A stretch of 64,000 nucleotides of DNA from Cephalotus follicularis (Eukaryota; Streptophyta; Magnoliopsida; Oxalidales; Cephalotaceae), in contig BDDD01001823.1 of the NCBI GenBank assembly GCA_001972305.1, positions 150,099 through 214,098 on the forward strand, written 5' to 3'. The notes below the pieces were generated by a model. The model was not told the origin of the DNA. It ran no database searches and worked only from the letters and a program-made list of their open reading frames with translations. Numbering within the stretch: the first letter of the stretch is position 1; every line of letters begins with the position of its first letter. A program made the position numbers and the translations under genes. Positions 45,181 through 54,884 of the stretch are shown piece after piece.

Positions 45181-47309
45181 TGTAACGCCCGTAACTTTCA
45201 TGTATTGTAATTTCACAATGTAAATGTACCTTATTTGTGAAATTAATAAAGTGATGGATTTTTCCGAATTTGATGATGTTCCCAAACTATGATGATTTTG
45301 ATATTAAATCGATAATGTACTTAGAGGTTTAATTACTTGGTATGTACACTAGAGGCAGTCGACTGGCACGAAAGACCAGCCGACTGGATAGCTACCTGTC
45401 GGGGCAGTCGACTGGGAGGACGAACCAGGCGACTGGCCATCTGTCGAGCCATGTGGTAACGATCTGCCAGACGAGCAGCCGGATGTTGGGTGTAGGCAGC
45501 CGACTGGATCGTGCTCTCTTTTATTGCATGTGGAAGAAATCACATGCCACAGCTGACAGATGGAAGTGGATGCCATATGTGCTTCATGCAGCCGAAGGAA
45601 AAGATGTAAGGGACACCTGGGAATCATGCAAAACTTCACGGGGCAGAGAAATTAGCACTGTGAGTGTGTGCATGCATGTGAATGAGGAAATGTGGCATTT
45701 AGTGCCATGTGAGGAGAGCTAAGGAAGGAAGGGAGAGAAAACCCTTTGCATAAAACATTTCACTCATCCCTTTCGTCATGGTACTAAAAGGCCAAGAACC
45801 AAAGAGGACATTAGTGAGAAAGACACAAAGAAAAGAGGGAAGGAGAGTGTTCACCGTTGTTGAAGCTTGGAGCTCAGGTTGGAGCTATTGGGCTGTTTTG
45901 GAGCTACTGGGTTTGGAGTTGGAGCTTCTAGGGAGCACAGAACGTCTCTGTTGGAACACAAAGAGGTGGACTTACAGATTCCTAACTTGGAATCAAAAGG
46001 TAGGGGAAGTTATAATGGTATTTTGAGCTTAAAATTGCTGCATGCTCTATGATTTAAATGCCTGGTTGCGAGAGTTATAGCTACTGGTTTTAGGATGTGG
46101 TTGCTACTGTTTTTTCCATCTGTTATGCTTGCTACTGAGGATCAAATGTGATTATGCGCATGCATGTTGAACCTTTACATGGCATTGGCTTGCATGATGA
46201 AATGAATGTTGGATGAACTGTTATATGGATGATATGACAACCTGTAGTTGTGTTCCTGTCCTTGAGCACGAATTATCTACTTACCATGATCCGTTGGAGT
46301 AGATAGATTGATTTGCATGCTACTGGTTCGCAGAGCAGTCGACTGTCGAAGGAAGACATCCGACTACTCAATGAAACCAGTCGACTGTCAATGGAAAGCA
46401 GTCGACTGTTCATACTTCTTCATACCCAGAAAATGGCAGAAGTGTAACCTGGGTAATGTTTTCGTATGGGTGTACTGTACCAGTAGACTGTTGAAGGATA
46501 ACAGCCGACTGCCTGATGGACAGTCGACTGGTAGAAGGAACCAGCCGACTACTGGTACTACTCGACCCAGAACACCCGACTGGTAAGGATTCCAGCCGAC
46601 TGGATGGACTGCTGTTTGCCTAAAACGATGCGAAACAATCCCAATTCCTACTAGGATGCATTTGAGCATTTGTATGCATTGCATATACACTGTTTATTGC
46701 CTGTTTTGTAATGTTTGTACTCGGATTATGATTTCTAATGTGTTGTTGCTTTATAAATACATATGTAAATTGGAACTGCTATATTGAGCACGAAATGAAT
46801 ATAGATATCATATTTTCAAACATCTTTGGAAAGCGATTTCCACTACTGAAACTGTTTAAAAGTATTTTCTACTGAAAATGCAATATTTCAAATGTTGTCA
46901 CTTTTGAAAACATTTTGGAAACAACCTGCCTGTTGTGGATCTAAACGATCACTACCGTCCTGTTTACTGTACTGTTACTGCTTGAATTCACTGTTTGCTC
47001 TGTGAATTGTTATGTGTTTGTGCTTGAGCCACTGGTTGCATGGCGGAGGCTGCTAGCGCCAGCTAGTGGTAGGGTTGACCTAGGGTCCAGGAGTATGGCT
47101 GGGTAACTCACTGTACTATTGCCTCGCTCGGTTGCCTGGAGCAAGGGACCGGAGTGGGAGTGTAGCGTGGGGCCAGGAGTTGGCGGCGCTACACATACTG
47201 CCTGTTGTTGTGGTCCTATGTGGACATCCTGTACTGCCTGTTGGTCCTTCTCGGACATTACTGTGCTTGTTGGTGTAGCCTTGGCCAGGTTACTACTATG
47301 TTGTTGCTG
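45181..47309 (+). repeat. Gy4 3' LTR, right end missing
   Basis: Matches the 5' LTR from TGTAACGCCCGTAAC to GGTTACTACTATGTTGTTGCTG and then switches at about 47309 to RNase H sequence of Gy5 on minus. About 580 bases of the LTR are not present. The junction creates a long minus-strand frame mixing Gy5 RNase H and antisense LTR, which is not a gene. Confidence 0.85.
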
Positions 47310-48026
47310 ATAATGCCTCCATTTCCGAAGAGCAAACACAATCGTGACCAGTTCAAGATTGAGCGTCGGGTAGTTCTCTTCGTATGGCTTTAGCTTCCGC
47401 GAAGCATAAGCAATCACTATGCCTCGTTGCATCAATACGCAACCCAAACCCTTACCCGAAGCATCACTATAGAGTGAAAGGCCCTCATTACCATCAGGTA
47501 ATGTCAAGATAGGAGAGGAAATCAACAGATCCTTCAGCTCATAGAAACTAGCCTCACAATCTTCATCCCAGATAAAAAAGGTCTTCTTCTGGGTTAGCCA
47601 GGTCAAAGGTACAACAATCCTCGACAATTACTGAATAAACCTCCGGTAATAACCCGCCAAGCCAAGAAAACTGTGCACCTCAGTCACATTCCTTGGTTCC
47701 GTCCAATCTCGCACCACCTCAGTATTTGACGGATCCACCACCAAACCGTCTCTAGATACGATGTGACCAAGAAAGGTCACATGGTCGAGGCAAAACTCGC
47801 ATTTGCTGAACTTGGCATACAGCTGCTACTCTCTGAGAATCTACAAAACCAACCTCAGATGGTATGCATGCTCCTCCTCACTCCTCGAGTACACTAGTAT
47901 GTCATCGATGAATACCACCACAAACTAATCCTGGTAGGGACGGAACACATAGTTCATTAGTGACATGAACGCGGTTGGTGCGTTGGTGACACCAAACGGT
48001 ATTACCAAGAATTCATAGTGGCCATA
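47310..48026 (-). pseudogene. Gy5 RNase H and reverse transcriptase, left piece
   Basis: The minus strand carries RNase H segments ([49 protein letters not shown]) and, to the right, reverse transcriptase segments including YYRRFI, FLGHIV-like sequence and the DD region near 47900-47920. It stops at 48026, where NA2 is inserted, and resumes at 53331. Same subfamily as Gy4. Broken. Confidence 0.85.
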
Positions 48027-50571
48027 TGTAATACCCCGTTCGTTCACGTGCATATTTCGGATTTTAAATTTGATTTATTGGTTTTGTTGGCATATTTTGT
48101 TGTGGCATAATGTGATCTTTGGGCTATATAATTTTAGACTTAGGGCTTCTCATATTTATTAGAATATATTATTGGAGAAGCAAAAATTTAATGTTTTGTT
48201 ATTATATTGGTTGGATTATGTATATGAATAGGTAAAATTAATTGAATTATATTTCGTATAAATATTAAATCGGTTTTTATTATTGACACGGTAAAATTGT
48301 TTTAATTGGAAAACAAATCCTTTTATTTTGGGCTTTCATATTTATTAGAGTATGAATTTATTATTTTGTTATATGGTTGGCCTATTTTATAATTTTTGGG
48401 CTTTTATGACTTAGGCTAAATAATACCATCTTTGGGCTTTTGCTAAATTATTGGAATAGGGATTATGGGAAAGATAAAATCAATTGTTTGTATTATAAAT
48501 TAGTTTAATTATTAATACGGCAAAAGTGTATTATATTGGAAATAAAATAAATGAATTATGGAAATTTTATCTTGTTTCTATTTTTTTCCCTCCCTTTCCC
48601 GTTTTTCTTCCTTCTTCCTTCCCAAAACTGATTTCTTTCTTTCTTTATCACCCTCAATCCCGAAATTATGCCCTATTTCCACATTATATCAGATTTGGAT
48701 TCCTTTCCTGCATTACCGTGACCTAAATTACCTTTCCCATATTGTATATGTAGGTTATTATTCTTTGTTTATGCCTCCATTGTGTCATTGTGCCTAAGAC
48801 CCGAACTTGCAAGATTAGAATCCGTTTGTACTCCTTTGATCATCATACCAGGTTTGTTTTACTCTATTGATATGATTTAGCAGTGAATTTTCGTTTCTAA
48901 TACCCAATGCATGTTCATATAGGTTGCTAGTATGTTTTCTTATTAATCCCTGCCATGTATGTTTTGTTACTGTTTATGAGATAGTTAGCAAGCCCTGAAG
49001 TGTCTAGTAATGGTTATAAATAGATGGTGAAACTAGAAATTTGTATATGACAGAAATTGATTAATAGTTACGCATGCTATGAAGTAGAATTTTACTTCCT
49101 TTAAAAGAGAGATCACCCACTGCATGATATCTGGATGTTTAAATGCAACTAATAAGTCACATAAGTCCTATATAAGTGTTTAAGATCATCTAGTATTATA
49201 ATATTGGATTTTTGATAGAAAATTGGAATTGAACTGCTATGTTTTTGTTGTTCTGTCACCCAGAACAGTCGACTGCCTTGTGAAACAGCCAACTATTTTG
49301 CCTTGCACAGTCGACTGGACCTCCTGTCATAGTCGACTGGATTCAACCTAGTATGAGTAGTCGGGTGCCTATGCCACACACTCGACTGCCACCTTTGAGT
49401 AGTCGACTGGACCTTGATACATTCGATTGGAATTGTCTAGTAATTTTTCTGGTTTCAAGTTTTTTCATCTGTTTGGTTTGGTAATGAATTGGAGCATGTT
49501 TTAAGCATTGTTAAATTAATGTTTGATGTTTGAAAGTGATTTTGAAACCTTGTATGAATGGTATTGTATCTTTTAGATTTTCGTGCTTCGAGGGACTTTT
49601 AAATTGTTGATCAATTCATCTATCTTTGTTGTGAATGCTTAAGGTACGGATCTTCGTTCCTTGATACCCTCCTATCGATTTTACTGTAGTAAATAAAAGA
49701 TAGTTTTACTTTATAAATAATGTACAGAATTCTGGCGTTCCTTGTCTATCTGTTTATCAAACTAAAATCAGTTGTATTCTATGATCTCGTTTTATAGACT
49801 TGATTATGTTTTGTAATATGTTATGTAAATAAATTGGTTTTTGACATTTTATGAAACTAAACATTCTCAACTATATTTTTTTTTATGTTAAGATACGTTG
49901 CGATATATTATGAAATGATCATCTCTTTACAATGGAAAATAAATGAGTTTATGCTATGTCATGATTTTGCTATGTCCAGAAAATGTTTAGAAAACGTGTA
50001 TACATTTTTAAATTGATTTTAAAAATAAAACCATGTTTTTGAAATAAAGATATACACAGAGATATTTCCTACCTATGGAGGTACCATAGGCATGTCGTGG
50101 GCCTGGCACGGGAACATGACACTACCGTAGCAGTGTGATTTGACTACGATGTCTCTCTATGTTTTGAATAAATCCTATGAGGTGGATTTATGGATCCGAT
50201 TGGAGATGGACTCGTTTTTGCTTAGTTATTTTTATGGTCATGTTAGGACCCCTATTCGAACTATGTTATGCCTTTCAATTTATGACTTAGAATTATGTTT
50301 AAGCTTTTGGTTTATGTTTAAGTTTTCATATTATGAATAAAGTTTTAGATTTTATTTATTAAGTTTTTGACCATCATGCAAATTGAATTAAAGATGAGTT
50401 AATAATTTGATAGTAAGAATAAAGGCAAACCTTTATTTATAGTTAAATAGGAATGTATGCTAAGTTAATAAATTGATAAAAAGGAATAAAATTGAGCCAT
50501 GTTTCAGGATAGGTTATGTTTAGTCTCGGATTAGGAACCGTAACGACTCCCACCGAATCGGGGGTGTTACA
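48027..50571 (+). repeat. NA2 5' LTR
   Basis: TGTAATACCCCGTTCG to GAATCGGGGGTGTTACA. It has a C/T-rich tract near 48580-48650, one type 1 cluster (49262-49435), the two-unit GTACGGAT repeat near 49645, and the hairpin CCTATGG..CCATAGG at 50072-50090. Confidence 0.9.
49262..49435 (+). repeat. Type 1 palindrome cluster in NA2 5' LTR
   Basis: CAGTCGACTGCC, CAGCCAACTA, CAGTCGACTGG, TAGTCGACTGG, TAGTCGGGTGCC, ACTCGACTGCC and others. The 3' LTR copy at 52190-52365 is cleaner (CAGCCGACTG and several CAGTCGACTG). Sister TGTAATA-type LTRs (Gy3, NA1, Gy1) have type 2 instead. Confidence 0.85.
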
Positions 50572-50953
50572 GAGATGGTATCAGAGAATAGGTTTTCCTT
50601 TCCTTAGAAGACCTGTCTAGGTTTGACCTGTGAGATTGGGTGGACATTGGGTTAGGATATTTTGTTGTGATCTTTCTGACGTGTTTGTTGTTTCGACCGT
50701 GGTTTCTTTATTGTTGTGTTATGTTTTGAATTTATGTTTCGACTTAACGACGCTTCAGACTGCAAACACTCCAGGTATTGTTTTGGTTTGGTTTTTGTTT
50801 GGTAATCGTGAGAAGTTTGTTTTAATTGATAAGTCAATTTATGCTATGATAACTGAATCGTTTGTTATGCATCTTGGTGTGTCTTTTATGTTATTTGTTT
50901 CGGATTGATATATGTTAAGATTTCGGGACGAAATCTTTTTAAGGGGGGAAGGA
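50572..50953 (+). other. NA2 interior
   Basis: 382 bases: primer binding site at 50576, leader CCTTAGAAGACCTGTCTAGG with TTTGACCTGTGAGATTGGGT, a gag-start-like AT-rich stretch, a short piece with SFVMHLG-type coding that resembles the Gy3 protease area (SFVQHLG), and the polypurine tract. Apart from that vestige no protein is encoded. Confidence 0.75.
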
Positions 50954-53330
50954 TGTAATACCCCGTTCGTTCACGTGCATATTTCGGATTTTAAATTTGA
51001 TTTATTGGTTGTGTTGGCATATTTTGTTGTGGCATAATGTGATCTTTGGGCTATATAATTTTAAACTTAGGGCTTCTCATATTTATTAGAATATATTGTT
51101 GGAAAAGCAAAAAATTAATGTTTTGTTATTATATTGGTTGGATTATGTATATGAATAGGTAAAATTAATTGAATTATATTTCGTATCAAAATTAAATCGG
51201 TTATTATTATTAACACGTTAAAATTGTTTTAATTGGAAAACAAATCCTTTTATTTTGGGCTTTCATATTTATTAGAGTATGAATTTATTATTTTGTTATA
51301 TGGTTGGCCTATTTTATAATTTTTGGGCTTTTATGACTTAGGCTAAATAATTCCATCTTTGGGCTTTTGCTAAATTATTGGAATAGGGATTATGGGAAAG
51401 ATAAAATCAATTGTTTGTATTATAAATTAGTTTAATTATTAATACGGCAAAAGTGTATTATATTGGAAATAAAATAAATGAATTATGGCAATTTTATCTT
51501 GTTTCTATTTTTTTTCCTCCCTTTCCCGTTTTTCTTCCTTCTTCCTTCCAAAAACTGATTTGTTTCCTTCTTTATCACCCTCAATCCCGAATTTATGCCA
51601 TATTTCCACATTATATCAGATTTGGATTCCTTTTCTGCATTACCATGACCTAAATTACCTTTCCCATATTGTACATGTATGTTATTATTCTTTGTTTATG
51701 CCTCCATTATGTCATTGTGCCTAAGACCCGAACTTGCAAGATTAGAATCCGTTTGTTGTCCTTTGATCATCATACCAGGTTTGTTTTACTCTATTGATAT
51801 GATTTAGCAGTGAATTTTCGTTTATAATACCCAATGCATGTTCATATAGGTTGCTAGTATGTTTTCCTATTAATCCCTGCCATGTATGTTTTGTTACTGT
51901 TTATGAGATTGTTAGCAAGCCCTGAAGTGTCTAGTAATGGTTATAAACAGATGGTGAAACTAGAAATTGGTATATGACAGAAATTGATTAATAGTTATGC
52001 ATGCTATGAAGTAGAATTTTGCTTCCTTTAAAAGAGAGATCACCCACTGCATGATTTCTGGATGTTTAAAAGCAACTAATAAGTCACATAAGTCCTATAT
52101 AAGTGTTTAAGATCATCTAGTATTATAATATTGGATTTTTGACAGAAAATTGGAATTGAACTGCTATGATTTTTTTGTTCTGTCGCCCAGAACAGTCGAC
52201 TGCCTTGTGAAACAGCCGACTGTTTTGCCTTGCACAGTCGACTGGACCCCCTGTCACAGTCGACTGGATTCAACCTAGTATGCGTAGTCGGCTGCCTATG
52301 CCACACAGTCGACTGCCACCTTTGAGTAGTCGACTGGACCTTGATACAGTCGACTGGAATTGTCAAGTAATTTTTTTGGTTTCAAGTTTTGTCATCCGTT
52401 TGGTTTTGTAATGAATTGGAGCATGTTGTAAGCATTGTTAAATTAATGTTTGATGTTTGAAACCTTGTATGAATGGTATTGTATCTTTTAGATTTTTGTG
52501 CTTCGAGGGACTTTTAAATTGTTGATCAATTCATCTATCTTTGTTGTGAACGCTTAAGGTACGAATCTTCGTTCCTTGATACCCTCCTATCGGTTTTACT
52601 GTAGAAAATAAAAGATAGTTTTATTTTATAAATAATGTACGGATTTCGGTCGTTCCTTGGCTATCTGTTTATCAAACTAAAATCAGTTGAATTCTATAAT
52701 CTCGTTTTATAGACTTGATTATGTTTTATGATATGTTACGTAAATAAATTGGTTTTTGACATTTCATGAAATTAAACGTTCCCAACTATATTTTTTTAAT
52801 GTTAAGACACGTTACGATATATTATGAAATGATCATCTCTTTACAATGGAAAATAAATGAGTTGATGCTATGTAATGATTTTGCTATGTCCAGAAAATGT
52901 TTAGAAAACGTGTATACATTTTTAAATTGATTTTAAAAATAAAACCACGGAGATGGACTCGTTTTTGCTTAGTTATTTTTATGGTCATGTTAGGACCCCT
53001 ATTCGAACTATGTTATGCCTTTCAATTTATGACTTAGAATTATTTTTAAGCTTTTGGTTTATGTTTAAGTTTTCATATTATGAATAAAGTTTTAGATAAT
53101 GTTTTAGATTTTATTTATTAAGTTTTTGACCATCATGCAAATTGAATTAAAGATGAGTTAAAAATTTGATAGTAAGAATAAAGGCAAACCTTGATTTATA
53201 GTTAAATAGGAATATATGCTAAGTTAATAATTTGATAAAAAGGAATAAAATTGAGCCATGTTTCATGATAGGTTATGTTTAGTCTCAGATTAGGAACTGT
53301 AACGACTGCCGCCGAATCGGGGGTGTTACA
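50954..53330 (+). repeat. NA2 3' LTR
   Basis: TGTAATACCCCG to CGGGGGTGTTACA. Somewhat shorter than the 5' copy, otherwise parallel. Its palindrome cluster lies at 52190-52365. Followed by CCATA. Confidence 0.9.
52190..52365 (+). repeat. Type 1 palindrome cluster in NA2 3' LTR
   Basis: CAGTCGACTGCC, CAGCCGACTG, CAGTCGACTGG (several) and TAGTCGGCTGCC. About eight recognisable units, spaced about 20-30 bases. Confidence 0.85.
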
Positions 53331-53650
53331 CCATACCTCATTTGAAAGGCAGTCTTCTTTACGTTTCCTTCCCTCACCCTCAGGTGGTGATAACCCGACC
53401 TGAAATCGAGTTTGGAAAACACTCTTGATCCTTGCAACTGATCGAACAAATCCTCAATGTGCGGAAAAGGATACTTGTTCTTAATGTTGGCCTTATTTAA
53501 CACTCGGTAGTCGATGCAAAGTCTCATCGACCAATCCTTCTTTTTCACAAAGAGAACTAGTGCGCCCCATGGAGAAACACTGGGTCGAAGAAAACCCTTA
53601 TCAATTAGGTCTTGCAACTGTAACTTCAACTCTCGCAACTCTGTAGTACC
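53331..53650 (-). pseudogene. Gy5 reverse transcriptase, right piece
   Basis: On minus: [73 protein letters not shown] and KTAFQMRYG. This piece continues into 48026 leftwards once NA2 is disregarded. Closely parallels Gy4. Fossil. Confidence 0.9.
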
Positions 53651-53919
53651 ATTCGTGACGCTAATAAGGGTTAAAAAGTTAGTTGAGTATACATGTTGTC
53701 CACACACCAACATGTATGCATAAGGTCGTTCATTCCTTTAGTTGTCCATACAATTTTCCAATTATTCGTTAGATAGTTACGTTAATCTACCATCCGTTCT
53801 CGTACACGCTAGCTAGCCCCCGAAGGTCCTAACTGAACGTCCGCCCGTATCCCTTCGATCACAATCATAGACAATCCAGACAATTGATGACCCTTTCATT
53901 TAATAACAATAAAGTGTAC
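53651..53919. other. Unassigned stretch within Gy5
   Basis: This lies where a protease would be expected, between the reverse transcriptase start and the zinc knuckles, but no protease motif is seen on minus. No other family is recognised. Sequence is ordinary in composition. Confidence 0.35.
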
Positions 53920-54710
53920 TTACAATAACATAATAGACTTGAATGTAAGAGTGGAGACCTTACCTTTCATGATGCCCTCGCTGGTATCCCTCCACTCTGA
54001 AGGTCCGGCCGCAGCGCTGCTACTATCTGCAGGTCCAGTGGGCATAGTCACTTGCCTCGTCAGACAATCCTTTCGTGAATGGTCAGGTGCTCCAGATTTC
54101 ATGCATAACCCATTCTTCCACCAGTAATCCTCCGGTTGATGGCCCATACGGTCACAATGATGACATGGTTCAGTGAGCATTGTCTCCTGACCCCTCAAAC
54201 AATCTCTCTTCATGTCGCTAGATTCTCCACACCTTAAGCACAACCCATTTTTCTTCCAACAATCTTTTTGCAAGTGGTCCGCACAACCACAATGAAAGAA
54301 ATTCCCAGGTTTCACCTTACTCCCTTGACCACGAGTTCCTCGAGCGGCCATTTAATGAGAGCTGTTCCTTGATGACTTGGTTGAAAAGTCACCATCTTGC
54401 CACTCTGACGGAGCTGGCCTGACACGCTTAGCTTGTTGGGTTTGAATACACAACTACTGTTATTCCTCCAGGTGAGCTCTACTAGCGGACATCTATTGCT
54501 GGAAATGGTCATTTACACAATCCTTGTCCCCACATGTACTCTATATTGGCCACGTTAACAGCCATATCCTGTTCAAAGTAGTCGGCCATCCGATCCAACG
54601 GATCTCTCCTATCATTTGTTTCTTGAGGAGCATATTCCTCATCAACTCTAACTCTCCCCCTTCCATCCATTTTTGTTCCTATAGGAAAGATGTCATTAGT
54701 AATCATCCCA
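53920..54710 (-). pseudogene. Gy5 gag region with an extended zinc-knuckle array
   Basis: From right to left on minus: opening with MDGRGRVRVDEEYAPQE and DPLDRMADYFEQDMAVNVAN, then a basic segment and four knuckle-like units: FHCGCADHLQKDCW, CLRCGESSDMKRDC, CHHCDRMGHQPEDYW and CMKSGAPDHSRKDC. Gy4 has two knuckles at this point. Some units lack a canonical cysteine. The capsid core is mostly missing. Fossil, heavily broken. Confidence 0.75.
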
Positions 54711-54868
54711 AGGAAACATTTCGTTAATTACTGAGGAAACTATTAGCCAAGACAAGTTCCTTATTTGGTTTAAGCATATTTGGAATATGCTCGAATACCA
54801 CTATCGTAGTATCAAATCATTTGGTTGCCAAGCGTAGTATCACAATGATAGCCTATAATTAAATATCA

Positions 54869-54880
54869 GCTCTGATACCA
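54869..54880 (-). other. Gy5 primer binding site
   Basis: The minus strand reads TGGTATCAGAGC, a perfect initiator tRNA-Met complement, four bases from the LTR end at 54885. Confidence 0.9.
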
Positions 54881-54884
54881 CTAT

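Larger units (their letters stand above)
37754..47309 (+). mobile_element. Gy4: Ty3/gypsy chromovirus (Tekay-type), inserted in NA1 3' LTR
   Basis: 5' LTR 37754-40452, primer binding site 40457-40468, gag, protease, reverse transcriptase, RNase H, integrase with chromodomain-like tail, polypurine tract, and 3' LTR from 45181. The right end of the 3' LTR is replaced by Gy5 pol at about 47309, so the second target duplication is lost. Broken, with about nine breaks. LTRs differ by about 3 percent by eye in the first 90 bases. One of the youngest elements here. Confidence 0.9.
48022..53335 (+). mobile_element. NA2: non-autonomous gypsy derivative, 382-bp interior, inserted in Gy5 reverse transcriptase
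   Basis: 5' LTR 48027-50571 (2545 bp), interior 50572-50953, 3' LTR 50954-53330 (2377 bp). CCATA flanks both ends (48022-48026 and 53331-53335). The interior has a primer binding site (50576-50587, TGGTATCAGAGA), the leader shared with Gy3 and NA1, a short vestige, then TTTCGGGACGAAATC and polypurine tract AAGGGGGGAAGGA. No gag or pol. LTR divergence by eye is about 3 percent in the first 165 bases, so it is young. It looks whole as a non-autonomous unit. Confidence 0.9.

Noticed and set aside
47010-47627. Long minus-strand frame joining RNase H and a Q/S/P-rich segment
   Set aside because: It crosses the Gy5-Gy4 LTR join; the left half is antisense LTR and not a gene fusion.
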